From Seinonella peptonophila (lineage in GTDB: Bacteria; Bacillota; Bacilli; Thermoactinomycetales; Thermoactinomycetaceae), in assembly GCF_900129355.1 (NCBI RefSeq), contig NZ_FQVL01000005.1, positions 1 to 64,000 of the forward strand: a stretch of DNA of 64,000 nt, in the 5' to 3' direction. The position numbers and the translations under genes were made by a program. The notes beneath the pieces are model-generated. The model did not search any database. It saw nothing but the letters and a program-made list of their open reading frames with translations, and was not told the origin of the DNA. Shown piece by piece: positions 1 through 8,438 of the stretch (its first letter is position 1; each line of letters begins with the position of its first letter).

Positions 1-43
1 GGTTCTAAGCATCCCCGCAAAAGGGATACCGAACCACGTCCCA

Positions 44-80
44 TTCACCTCACCGCTTGTAGAAGCGGGAGTACTCTTGG
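44..80 (-). mobile_element. Possible IS200/IS605-type right-end hairpin remnant
   Basis: Read on the minus strand, this stretch carries CCAAGAGTACTCCCGCTT followed by a short loop and AAGCGGTGAGG. It matches in layout and partly in sequence the right end of the IS605-derived element near 12861-12895, where CCAAGAATCCCACGCTT is followed by AAGCGTGAGG. It lies just upstream of the broken recombinase. No transposase or TnpB coding sequence is visible beside it, so this is at most a fragment. The call rests on resemblance between the two places. Confidence 0.4.
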
Positions 81-86
81 ACGAAT

Positions 87-466
87 TTGGATAGAATTGA
101 GCAGTCTCAACAAAAATTAAAATTAGGTGCAGATTATAAAGATCAAAATTTAGTTATCGCAACTCGTTTCGGTACTCTGATAGGACCTCGAAATCTTCTT
201 AGGAGCTTCTACCGAATTATCAAACAAAACAAACTAACCAAGATTCGCTTTCATGATATCCGCCACACACGCTACGCTTATGTTGCAACAAGGCGAACAT
301 CCAAAAATTGTGAGCGGAACGACTTGGACATTCAAATAGCCGTGTCATCCTAGATATTTACAGTCATGTGTTACCAAACGTGCAAAAAGGAGCTGCGGAT
401 CGTTTTGACCAATTCCTCACAAAAGAAAACGATCTTCATTTAGTTAAAAACACTTTAGCAGACTAA
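87..466 (+). pseudogene. Decayed tyrosine recombinase/integrase C-terminus
   Basis: The 5' part reads as the catalytic half of a phage-type tyrosine recombinase: a region ending FHDIRHT holds the conserved Arg of the RHT motif. The reading frame then breaks. Continuing in other frames recovers LMLQQGEHPKIVSE, then RLGHSN, then LDIYSHVLPNVQKGAADRF with the catalytic Tyr in DIYSHV, ending at the TAA at 464-466. At least three small indels are needed, so the gene is dead. The N-terminus is missing. It sits about 80 bases from tRNA-Ala, as expected for an integrase whose element once used the tRNA 3' end as its attachment site; the rest of that element would lie to the left, outside the window. 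Confidence 0.8.
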
Positions 467-520
467 AGGTTAGCATTTCGTTTGCAATTTGTGATCTCCT
501 CTACTTTCTCAACAAAGCAA

Positions 521-544
521 AAACCCTTGCATATGCAAGGGTTT
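521..544 (-). terminator. Intrinsic terminator of tRNA-Ala
   Basis: A perfect palindrome, AAACCCTTGC with ATAT-centred partner GCAAGGGTTT. On the minus strand it is followed by further T residues, the right polarity for ending transcription of the tRNA. Confidence 0.7.
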
Positions 545-548
545 GTTT

Positions 549-624
549 TGGTGGAGCATAGCGGGATCGAACCGCTGACCTTCGCGCTGCCAGCGCGACG
601 CTCTCCCAGCTGAGCTAATGCCCC
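549..624 (-). tRNA. tRNA-Ala (anticodon GGC)
   Basis: The minus strand folds as a 76-nt tRNA: acceptor GGGGCAT pairs with ATGCTCC, followed by discriminator A and an encoded CCA. The anticodon arm TCGCG-CTGGCAG-CGCGA gives anticodon GGC, which reads the alanine codon GCC. The T arm contains GGTTCGATCC. A decayed recombinase lies on the 3' side, so the 3' end of this gene may have served as an attachment site. Confidence 0.95.
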
Positions 625-753
625 ATGTTGATAGCGATGCTTGATATTTTATATGATTTAAGCAGGGTTGTCAAGAAAGGGAGATTGGCCACTGCTCTAT
701 GATTTTATAAAAAATAATGATATTTTATAGGGATGGGAATGGAGGAGTAGGTT

Positions 754-1665
754 TTGAGTAAGCGATTGATTTATTTGATTTTGCTAAGTGTTGCGTTGAT
801 GTGGGGAACGACTTATGTGGGGTCTAAAGCTGTGCTTCATATGGTTCCACCAACAGTAGCAGCAATGATTCGATGGGGATTTGCAACGCTTTTTTTAGCT
901 CCTCTCTATTTGGTCAGGAAGGTAGAGAAGCCAAGAGGTCGCGAATGGATCATGGTGGCTCTAGTAGGTATGCTGGGTGTGGGCCTGTACCAGGCTCTTT
1001 TTTTTGGTGGATTACATTATACTACCTCATCAGATGCAACGATGATTCTATCGGTTGGGAATCCTGGATTTACCGTTCTGTTCACCCTTCTATTTTTCCG
1101 ACAACGTTTGAGCCAGAAGCAATTAATCGGGTTTACCATTGCTTTTATTGGGGCAATTCTCTTCTTCTCTACTTTACAGCAAACAAATCATGTTGATGCG
1201 GATCGTCTGATAGGCATTGGGTTCATGATCTTAACTGCTTGTTGTGGAGCATGGTATGCCATCTTAGCAGGGCGCTTGATGAAACGCTTTGATAGCCTCT
1301 TGATTAGTATAATCTGTACGTTTGCTGGTACATTGCTATTAACATTGATGGCACTTCCAGAACTGCAAAGCGTAAACTGGAAGCAGCTTCCGTGGCAATT
1401 TTGGCTTGTAGAAATCTTTTTAGGGCTATTTCCTAGTGCATTAGCTAACCTACTTTATTTTAAAGCAATAGAGCTTGTGGGTGCCTCACTAGCCATCTCA
1501 GTAAACTATTTGGTTCCCATTATCAGTTTGTGGCTTTCTTCCCTACTACTCAACGATACCATCACGTTGGTTCAAATAATGGGCTCATTGATTATGATTA
1601 TCGGTGTCTGGTTGATCCAGCAACAGACAGAAGAGATCAATAATAGAAAATATAAGTCAGGATGA
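754..1665 (+). CDS. EamA/DMT family membrane transporter
   Basis: A 303-residue polytopic membrane protein, consistent with the ten helices and two EamA repeats of the drug/metabolite transporter superfamily. The first repeat opens with LMWGTTYVGSKAVLH and the second follows LTACCGAWYAILAGRLMK; both halves end in the family's typical long helix before a short polar tail. The TTG start is chosen because GGAGGAG lies eight bases upstream. It probably exports a small metabolite or drug, but substrate cannot be read from sequence. It is monocistronic, facing away from tRNA-Ala. Confidence 0.85.
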   Translation: MSKRLIYLILLSVALMWGTTYVGSKAVLHMVPPTVAAMIRWGFATLFLAPLYLVRKVEKPRGREWIMVALVGMLGVGLYQALFFGGLHYTTSSDATMILSVGNPGFTVLFTLLFFRQRLSQKQLIGFTIAFIGAILFFSTLQQTNHVDADRLIGIGFMILTACCGAWYAILAGRLMKRFDSLLISIICTFAGTLLLTLMALPELQSVNWKQLPWQFWLVEIFLGLFPSALANLLYFKAIELVGASLAISVNYLVPIISLWLSSLLLNDTITLVQIMGSLIMIIGVWLIQQQTEEINNRKYKSG

Positions 1666-1998
1666 AACAGATAGATGGAATCCCCTTCCATCTATTCCTC
1701 AGAACAACTGATTAATCTATCTCAATAGGCGATAAACCATACAAAAATAGGGCTTTTCACTGATTCTTAACTACCTAAGTAATAGATGTATGGTTACTAA
1801 TTTTTAAGTATAATGGTTTGGCTTGCTTTTAAAAAACGACCTTCTATGATGAAGATTGATCCATATAGCGAAAACGTTTCAATCGTTTAAAAATATAATT
1901 GACTTAAATAATATGTTATTATTTAATCAAATCAATAATATAATCTTGTCCATTCTATATTAAATTTTTCCTTTTCTGATAGGAAGGAGTTTTGCCGT
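1666..1998. other. Intergenic region with one hairpin
   Basis: AT-rich spacer between the transporter and the peptidase. A hairpin at 1673-1693 (AGATGGAA/TTCCATCT) lies just past the transporter stop and may end its transcript, though no long T-run follows. The rest presumably holds the promoter of the M23 peptidase; I see no clear -35/-10 pair, only AT-rich sequence near 1900-1950. No ORF of interest. Confidence 0.5.
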
Positions 1999-3069
1999 TT
2001 GAAGAAAATATCCAGTTTGTTCGCCTCTTTTGTATTAATTGTGAGTCTACTTACGGTAACGCTCCCAAATCAAACAAATGCAGCGGGAAAGCCAAATTTT
2101 TTACTCCCCTTTCCCTGTAAAGAACAATGGGAAGGAAAGACCTATGCAATTCATAATAATAAGCCTTCTGTTGACTTCTATCTTGCTTTTTCTAAAGAGT
2201 TAAGTGATGGAACCAGAGTGGGGACAAAAGGGAAAACTGTAGTAGCTTCAGCAGCAGGGAAAGTTATCTATGCACAAAATATGACCCTGGCTTCTAATCA
2301 AGGTACAGGCTATGGAAATGTGGTTAAAATTGATCATGGTGATGGCTGGGTCTCACTCTACGCCCATTTGGACACGATTGATGTAAAAAATGGTGCTTCA
2401 GTCAAAGCAGGAGATAAAATTGGTACTGTAGGGAATACAACCCGTATTGGCAATCATATAACACCCCATCTCCATTTTGAACAGTTTTACAATGGCGTCT
2501 CTCAAGCTATGACGCTTGAAGGAAAGGGCGTTCCATACAGTTTTATGGGATCAGCTAAACCACATGGAACCGAAGGAAAAGATTGGTGGTATAAAACAGA
2601 AGATAAAATAGTCAAATTAGTCCAAGTCTATACAAGTTCTAACTGTGGAAATCAAGATACCTCCAGCAAACCTGAAGAGAAAGAGACGATAAAGAAACCA
2701 AAATCGAGCGAACCTATCGATACAACGCAAAACGATTATCAAGTAACAACCCTTAAAAAAGAAGAACCACTTAAAGCAACCGAGCAACCCAAAAAAGGGA
2801 CTGAACAAAAAAGTGATGGAAAAGAGTACAAAGTAACTACATTTGAAGGTAAGCCACTCTCCATCCGCTCGGGCCCCGGTACCTCATATCCCATTGTAGG
2901 GACATTAAAAAATGGGGATAAAGTAAAAATAGAATGTCAGGTAAAAGGTCCTCGTGTTCATGAAGGATTTGATAACAACCTCTGGGATCGAATTGGTAAA
3001 GACCAATATGTCACCGATAGTTATGTTTACACAGGTTCTGACAATATGGTTGTACCTGAATGTAAGTAA
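1999..3069 (+). CDS. Secreted M23 (LytM-type) metallopeptidase with SH3 domain
   Basis: 356 residues. An N-terminal signal peptide (hydrophobic residues 6-22, cleavage probably after TNAA) directs export. Residues about 50-180 form a LytM/M23 fold: the first zinc ligands lie in IHNNKPSVDF, and the later motifs are YAHLDT and HLHFEQ. A Lys/Glu/Pro-rich linker (about 215-275) follows, then a bacterial SH3 domain with the typical signature SIRSGPGTSYPIVGTLKNG. M23 enzymes cut glycyl or peptide cross-links in peptidoglycan, so this is a probable cell-wall hydrolase. The TTG start follows AGGAAGGAG. The linker and SH3 domain probably target it to the wall. Confidence 0.88.
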   Translation: MKKISSLFASFVLIVSLLTVTLPNQTNAAGKPNFLLPFPCKEQWEGKTYAIHNNKPSVDFYLAFSKELSDGTRVGTKGKTVVASAAGKVIYAQNMTLASNQGTGYGNVVKIDHGDGWVSLYAHLDTIDVKNGASVKAGDKIGTVGNTTRIGNHITPHLHFEQFYNGVSQAMTLEGKGVPYSFMGSAKPHGTEGKDWWYKTEDKIVKLVQVYTSSNCGNQDTSSKPEEKETIKKPKSSEPIDTTQNDYQVTTLKKEEPLKATEQPKKGTEQKSDGKEYKVTTFEGKPLSIRSGPGTSYPIVGTLKNGDKVKIECQVKGPRVHEGFDNNLWDRIGKDQYVTDSYVYTGSDNMVVPECK

Positions 3070-3170
3070 TGATCCATAAGAATTGCCACTTGAAAAGTTG
3101 ATTTCTCGTTTTATCAGGTTGGTAAAACTTTATATCATTCGATTTGCGCATCAAAAATGATCGAACATAG

Positions 3171-3220
3171 AAAGAGTCGGACAAAAGAGGATCATCCTCT
3201 TTAGATGCCGACTCTTTTTT
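3171..3220 (+). terminator. Intrinsic terminator after the M23 peptidase
   Basis: AAAGAGTCGG at 3171-3180 pairs with CCGACTCTTT, with an inner hairpin AAAGAGGATcATCCTCTTT in the loop, followed by a T-run. Strong, correct polarity for the plus strand. Confidence 0.85.
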
Positions 3221-3514
3221 ATGAAGTGAATCACCCATATCGTCTTGCTAATAAAACGAAAGAATAACCTAATGATCATGTGAAGGTGGCATTTCGAGTG
3301 CTACTTCGTGCACTGGAAGCTATAGTCTGTGGACAAACTGTTCAACTCTCCACAGGCTTATATGCTAGAGAAGGCAGTTTTTTGCCCAGCCACAAGGGTT
3401 ATCAGCCAAACATCCTCGCAAATCTGGAGCAGAGCGTCGCCGTAAACCACGATCAGGAGTAGATCATGGACTCTTTCTACAAGCTAATTCTCATACTAGA
3501 AGTTAAAGATTTGA
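3221..3514. other. Intergenic region, nothing recognised
   Basis: About 290 bases between the peptidase terminator and the end of the antiporter gene. A 60-codon open frame at 3280-3462 has no ribosome binding site and no protein-like composition, and is rejected. No RNA or mobile element recognised. Confidence 0.5.
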
Positions 3515-4558
3515 TCAGCTAGAGAGATATCGCTGGTTTTTTTCCATCCTTTTATCCAATAGGGAATTGGCCATGAGATGAATCAAATTAATGATAAAAA
3601 TAGCAGGGGCAGTAATAGCTATAATACCTGGAAAAGTGGTTTCAAACGTTAAAGCCAAAATTATTGCTGTGATCCCATTTTGTTGTCCAAAAGCTAGATA
3701 GACTCGATCCATCTTATCCATTCGCCTTGTTAGTAAGAGGACGACAATTATTTGTGCAAAGATCGCAGCCAATGCAACCCAAAGCCCATCTAATAGTTGC
3801 CATCCATTCACCATTAACATACCTAATAAAAAAGTGGCAATTGCTAATGAGCCATTGGAAAGATAGTCGATGAACTTCCCAAAAGCTGGACGTAAAAAGA
3901 GTCCAATCAAGGCGATTCCTAGCATCAACTGTGCATAAATGGCAAAGATGATAGAAAAAACGACCCACACATATTGAAAAGCTGGGTATCGATACGTCCC
4001 TTTCCAAATGAGATAAATCATTGCTGCAAACACAAAATTCCAAGCTACTAGAAGCAGTTGCTGTCCTAATAAGCCACTAGAGACTAACAGATTGCCCGTT
4101 TGATCATCTAGCTTCGTCGCAAATTGTAAAATGAATAAGGAAAGAATAACGGTAACCGGATCATCAAATGACGACCAAAATGCAAGTAGCGTGCGTGCTT
4201 TGCTTGACATCTTGCTTTTCCCCATTAAAGCAGCAACCGACAATGGATCAATCTGCGCTACAACTACACCTAACAATAGAAAAATCGGTTTCTTACTAAG
4301 CAGAAACAATAGACCACCAATCAAGATCACTTTTAGTAAAACACCGAAGACGATAACTTGTAGAATTTGTAAAACTTGTGCCCGATCCCTCACTTTTTCA
4401 ATTTGATAGGTACTGCTATATAATCCAATTGCTAATAAGGTATAGATCAGAATTTGATACCAATCCGATTGTTGTGGATGATGAATATATAAAGCATTAG
4501 CAAAAAGAAATCCGAGCAACGCTAAAAAAAATAATAAGAATAGACGAATGAATATCAT
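3515..4558 (-). CDS. CPA-type Na+(K+)/H+ antiporter family membrane protein
   Basis: A 347-residue protein made almost entirely of transmembrane helices, around ten. The motif AQIDPLSVAAL resembles the TDPVA motif and WSSFDDPVTVILS resembles the NDP motif of the cation/proton antiporter fold, which place the ion-binding acidic residues on helices 4 and 5. It lacks the cytoplasmic C-terminal regulatory domains of longer NhaP or KefB relatives. Role: probable sodium or potassium efflux in exchange for protons. It stands alone, divergent from the MFS gene, sharing a 45-base spacer. Confidence 0.72.
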   Translation of the reverse strand: MIFIRLFLLFFLALLGFLFANALYIHHPQQSDWYQILIYTLLAIGLYSSTYQIEKVRDRAQVLQILQVIVFGVLLKVILIGGLLFLLSKKPIFLLLGVVVAQIDPLSVAALMGKSKMSSKARTLLAFWSSFDDPVTVILSLFILQFATKLDDQTGNLLVSSGLLGQQLLLVAWNFVFAAMIYLIWKGTYRYPAFQYVWVVFSIIFAIYAQLMLGIALIGLFLRPAFGKFIDYLSNGSLAIATFLLGMLMVNGWQLLDGLWVALAAIFAQIIVVLLLTRRMDKMDRVYLAFGQQNGITAIILALTFETTFPGIIAITAPAIFIINLIHLMANSLLDKRMEKNQRYLSS

Positions 4559-4603
4559 CTCCTACGACATAATTATCTAAAAATTCATTCAAAGAGGTTA
4601 GGT

Positions 4604-5839
4604 ATGAAAAATCAGGCTCGAAGGCGTTATGTAGTCATAACGCTACTCTTTACCACTTGGATGGTTGGCTATCTAGATCGACTTGCGATCAATACAGCAA
4701 TCATTCCAATTGCAAAAGAATTCTCACTCAATGAAGTAGAGTCAGGTCTCATCCTCAGTGCTTTTTTCCTTAGTTATACACTGATGCAACTCATTGGAGG
4801 TTGGTTAGCCGACCGTTTTGATGTCAGATGGTTAATCTTACTTTCAGTCATTGTCTGGTCTCTCTTTACAGGGTTGACTGGACTTGCTACCTCTTTTCTA
4901 GGTCTTATCCTCATCCGAATCTTATTTGGAGTTGGTGAAGGAACGTTCCCTTCCGCTAGCACAGTCATCATCATCCATCTGTTTCAACCGGACGAACGTG
5001 CGCGAGCCAAGACATCCGTACTCTCGGGTACAACGGCTGGCACATTACTAGGTACCTTTGTCTCCGCTTCATTGATTCTCTCAGTTGGATGGCGCGGGAT
5101 GTTTTATTTGCTGGGCTTACTTGGTACCATTCTCGTTCTTTGCTTCTGCTTCATGTTTCAAGATATGAAACCACAATCGGTACCCCTAAAAAAACATGAA
5201 CCCTACCCATTTCAACAAATCTTCCGCTCCCCAATGCTTGTCTACATTTTGAGTAGCTGGTTTTGTTGGAATATTGTTCTCTGGGGCATGAACTCTTGGA
5301 TGCCTTCATACTGGGTTAAGGTTCGCGGTCTAAATCTCATGGAAATGGGTACCGTGTCCATCATACCAGCTTTAGCAGGGATGATCGGTATGATCGGCAG
5401 TGGATGGGTTTTGGATCGATGGTTAAAAGGGCGCGAATCTTTATTAGGCGCGGGAGCAGCGATCGTTGCTTGTATCTCTCTACTAGGTCTTCTCTTCGCA
5501 AATTCAGATTGGATTGCTCTACTTTTTCAAACAGTTGTTGCTTTTTGTGGTTCTTGTGTGAGTGCTACGATCTTTGTCTACCCCATTAAATATGTTGCCC
5601 AGCAAATTGCCGGCTCCGTGACAGGTCTGATCAACTTTGGCGGAATGGCAGCAGCGGCCATCTCTCCTACTATTTTTGGATACTTAGTAAAAATCACAGC
5701 AGGTTCTTATCAAGCTGGATTTCTTTTCTTTATGACCGCTGCATTTCTCTCTGGATTGAGCACTTGGTTGATTCGAACTGATCAAAGTCTCTTATTTCCC
5801 AATTCCACCGAAGAAAAACCATTAAAGGAGAGTTCATAA
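4604..5839 (+). CDS. MFS transporter, anion:cation symporter-like
   Basis: 411 residues, twelve predicted helices. The N-terminus GYLDRLAINTAIIPIAKEF and the loop motif GGWLADRFDVR match the MFS signature between helices 2 and 3; the overall pattern resembles the ACS branch that takes up sugar acids and other organic anions. RVLFGVGEG-like helix 4 (RILFGVGEGTFPSAS) is also typical of that branch. The ATG follows AGAGGTTAGGT. No catabolic genes lie beside it, so the substrate is unknown. Confidence 0.85.
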   Translation: MKNQARRRYVVITLLFTTWMVGYLDRLAINTAIIPIAKEFSLNEVESGLILSAFFLSYTLMQLIGGWLADRFDVRWLILLSVIVWSLFTGLTGLATSFLGLILIRILFGVGEGTFPSASTVIIIHLFQPDERARAKTSVLSGTTAGTLLGTFVSASLILSVGWRGMFYLLGLLGTILVLCFCFMFQDMKPQSVPLKKHEPYPFQQIFRSPMLVYILSSWFCWNIVLWGMNSWMPSYWVKVRGLNLMEMGTVSIIPALAGMIGMIGSGWVLDRWLKGRESLLGAGAAIVACISLLGLLFANSDWIALLFQTVVAFCGSCVSATIFVYPIKYVAQQIAGSVTGLINFGGMAAAAISPTIFGYLVKITAGSYQAGFLFFMTAAFLSGLSTWLIRTDQSLLFPNSTEEKPLKESS

Positions 5840-5879
5840 CCTTCCGTCTATTCGATTGACAAAGTCGCATGATTCCTTG

Positions 5880-7307
5880 CTATAACTTTGCGGGGTCACT
5901 CTCTTGATACGTTTGGTTAACTGCTGTAACTAGATATTGATAGGCTTCTGGTTTTTGATTGGTACGATCCATATATTCATGAACGGTTTTTGCTTGTTTG
6001 GGGACAATGGCAAGAATCGCTTCCGAACGCTGTAAATCAATCTTTTGATCAGGGGCAAAGCGATAGATGACAAAATAGCGGATATCTGCTGTGGATGAGA
6101 CTGTCCAGCGAAGACGAACTCCTTCTCTTGTTGAGCTTGTGGGCATGGCTTGCGGTGTAGGAGGATGTTGAGATAGGTTACCAAAAGGAGGTAGCAGTGC
6201 ATAGTATCGAAAATAATCTTTCTTCAACTGTTCTTGAATCTGTAGTGGATTTTTGCTCAGGTCTTTTAGACTAAAAAAGAGGCTCCCTTTTACTTCTGGA
6301 TGTGAGAGATTTTCATCCAATTGATGAGGGATTTCATTTCCATCTTTCCATTCTTCAATCCGATAGGCTGCCTGCCCAATCATAAGTTGTACAGAGACAG
6401 AATGAACTTGTTTTACCCACCATTGCAGTAACTTCTGATAATCGGCAGCCTTGTTTCCTATTTTCCAATATAATTGGGGAGCAACATAATCAACCCATTC
6501 TTTCTGTACCCATTTCCGTGTATCTGCATATAACGCGTCATAACTCTCTAGCCCTTTACTATCTGAACCGGCAGGGTCACTTGAACGATTGCGCCAAATT
6601 CCAAATGGACTGATACCAAAGCGAACACTTGCCCGCAGCTGCTTCATCCGCTTGGAAACTTCACTCACCAACTGGTTGACATTATCCCGGCGCCACTCTG
6701 CTCGATTTTTAAAATGACCTCCAAATTTTTTAAAGCTCTGATCATCAGGAAAAGACTCCCCTTTTACTGGATAGGGATAGAAATAATCATCAAAATGTAC
6801 AGCATCAATCGCATAGTTTTGCATGACTTCTTCGATACTTTGAACGATATGCTGTCGAACTTCAGGTAAACCGGGATCATAGTAGAGCTTGCCACCATAC
6901 CGAACTACCCAATTGGGATGTTTCCTTGCGGGGTGATTTGAAGCAAGCTCTGATGTCTTCTCCGTTAAGAGTACCCGATAAGGATTGAACCAAGCGTGAA
7001 ACTCTATACAACGTTGATGGCATGCCTCTACCATAAACTGCAATGGGTCATAACCAGGGCTTTTCCCCTGAGTTCCTGTTAGATAAGTTGACCAAGGATT
7101 GATATGGGAAGGATAGAAGGCATCTGCCATCGGGCGAATTTGCACAGCGACTGCATTTAGCTTTAACGTTTGGCATAGATCGAGCAACTGTACAAACTCT
7201 TTTTGTTGCTCCTCTTTGCTCAATCCCGAACGTGAAGGCCAATCAATATTACTCACAGTTGCAATCCAAGCTCCCCGTAACCAACGTTTTACATAACGAT
7301 CTACCAT
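5880..7307 (-). CDS. GHL10 (DUF187/YngK-like) glycosyl-hydrolase-like protein
   Basis: 475 residues with an (alpha/beta)8-type domain in residues about 5-370: RGAWIATVSNIDWPS, NAVAVQIRPMADAFYPS, FHAWFNPYRV and AVHFDDYFYPYP are hallmark stretches of the glycosyl-hydrolase-like 10 family. The C-terminal 90 residues look like a fibronectin-III-type beta domain. The frame is open 24 codons further upstream, but GGTGGTGTG sits just before ATG-Val-Asp-Arg at 7307, so I place the start there. No signal peptide is apparent, unusual for a family often secreted. Family members act on, or are thought to act on, cell-wall or polysaccharide glycans. Confidence 0.8.
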   Translation of the reverse strand: MVDRYVKRWLRGAWIATVSNIDWPSRSGLSKEEQQKEFVQLLDLCQTLKLNAVAVQIRPMADAFYPSHINPWSTYLTGTQGKSPGYDPLQFMVEACHQRCIEFHAWFNPYRVLLTEKTSELASNHPARKHPNWVVRYGGKLYYDPGLPEVRQHIVQSIEEVMQNYAIDAVHFDDYFYPYPVKGESFPDDQSFKKFGGHFKNRAEWRRDNVNQLVSEVSKRMKQLRASVRFGISPFGIWRNRSSDPAGSDSKGLESYDALYADTRKWVQKEWVDYVAPQLYWKIGNKAADYQKLLQWWVKQVHSVSVQLMIGQAAYRIEEWKDGNEIPHQLDENLSHPEVKGSLFFSLKDLSKNPLQIQEQLKKDYFRYYALLPPFGNLSQHPPTPQAMPTSSTREGVRLRWTVSSTADIRYFVIYRFAPDQKIDLQRSEAILAIVPKQAKTVHEYMDRTNQKPEAYQYLVTAVNQTYQESDPAKL

Positions 7308-7388
7308 TTTCACACCACCACTCGCTAGATTTACATTCATACTATCGTACGAAATAAACAGCAAATTGTGTGGATTCATAGATGTTAT

Positions 7389-8438
7389 TTATAATTTCTC
7401 GTACCAACCCTTTAGTTCCTGTAGTTTTCTACGTTTTTTTTCAATTCCTGTGCTAAAATGGTCATTTTGATTTCGCTCATCAAATCGCTCGGCAATTTCA
7501 TACATCTCTACTCGAATTTGCTCTGGTGTGATTCCGTTAGGAAATTGAATCGAAGTTAATTGTTGTTCATTCAATTGTTCAAATAAGAGTACCGATGCTC
7601 GATAAAATGAAAATCTACGCGAAGGGACAAACGAAGCAATTGCGTCCTTCAGAAACTCTTCAAACCAACTAACTGCTTTTACTAAGTCAACCACAATTAA
7701 ATACTCTAATAAGCAAGTAACCTCGTAAAGAAAAGTATAATCAATCATTTCGCGGCATTTTTGGTAATAGTTTGCTGCTTCATCTGCTCGTTTCTGCTCT
7801 AATAGCGGTAACAAAAAAGATGCATATGTAGCTTGCGGCACGCCTTGACAGCTTATTTGACCTGCAAAAATGGGTTTCGCCACTTCATATGCCTGATCAA
7901 ATGCTTGATTTCGCAGAAGTGTATAGGCTTTACTATCCAACTCACAAGCGGAACAATCTGTCATCCCATCGTGAGCCGCTTGATCCCATAACTCAAAATA
8001 ATGAGCCGCTTTTTCAATATCATCAGCATGTAGAGCATTAGAGCGTTGAAGCTTATAGTAAGAACGCAATCCATAGCCATTTTCAAGCAGACGCTTCCGA
8101 TAATCTTCTAGTGATTCCTCGATTTTTTCTTTTTTGATTTCCGGGAAATCATGCAAATTCTCACATATCCATTTATAGTGCCAAAGAATACTGTGTGTAT
8201 CTTCCCTATTCTCTTGTTTATCGTAATAGGATAGACACCAAGCGAAGGAGAGAATCGCTTTTTCGATCCTCCCTGACATGACTGCGGCATTGGTTAGATC
8301 CATTCTTGCATTATATGCTTCGCTTGAGCTCAAGTGTGCATCAGCAATTCGCACTGCTTCTTCTAATAAGGCTACTTTGCTATTCCCATATGGTAAATCC
8401 ATTGCTTCATAGATTAAATCATAATATCGATCACGCAT
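7389..8438 (-). CDS. Helical-repeat (TPR-like) protein, partner of HSP90-like gene
   Basis: 349 residues, almost wholly alpha-helical, with loosely repeated 34-40-residue units such as LEEAVRIADAHLSSSEAYNARMDL and ALHADDIEKAAHYFELWDQA that suggest divergent tetratricopeptide repeats. There is a CSACELD and a CQG stretch but no obvious metal site. I place the start at the ATG overlapping the stop of the upstream HSP90-like gene by eight bases (ATGCGTGA), with GAAAGGGATGG upstream. That overlap implies translational coupling. Function unknown; a TPR protein coupled to an HSP90-like ATPase suggests a co-chaperone or client adaptor, which is inference. Confidence 0.75.
   Translation of the reverse strand: MRDRYYDLIYEAMDLPYGNSKVALLEEAVRIADAHLSSSEAYNARMDLTNAAVMSGRIEKAILSFAWCLSYYDKQENREDTHSILWHYKWICENLHDFPEIKKEKIEESLEDYRKRLLENGYGLRSYYKLQRSNALHADDIEKAAHYFELWDQAAHDGMTDCSACELDSKAYTLLRNQAFDQAYEVAKPIFAGQISCQGVPQATYASFLLPLLEQKRADEAANYYQKCREMIDYTFLYEVTCLLEYLIVVDLVKAVSWFEEFLKDAIASFVPSRRFSFYRASVLLFEQLNEQQLTSIQFPNGITPEQIRVEMYEIAERFDERNQNDHFSTGIEKKRRKLQELKGWYEKL

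Noticed and set aside
3280-3462. 60-codon open frame after the M23 peptidase
   Set aside because: No ribosome binding site, low-complexity composition, no known motif.
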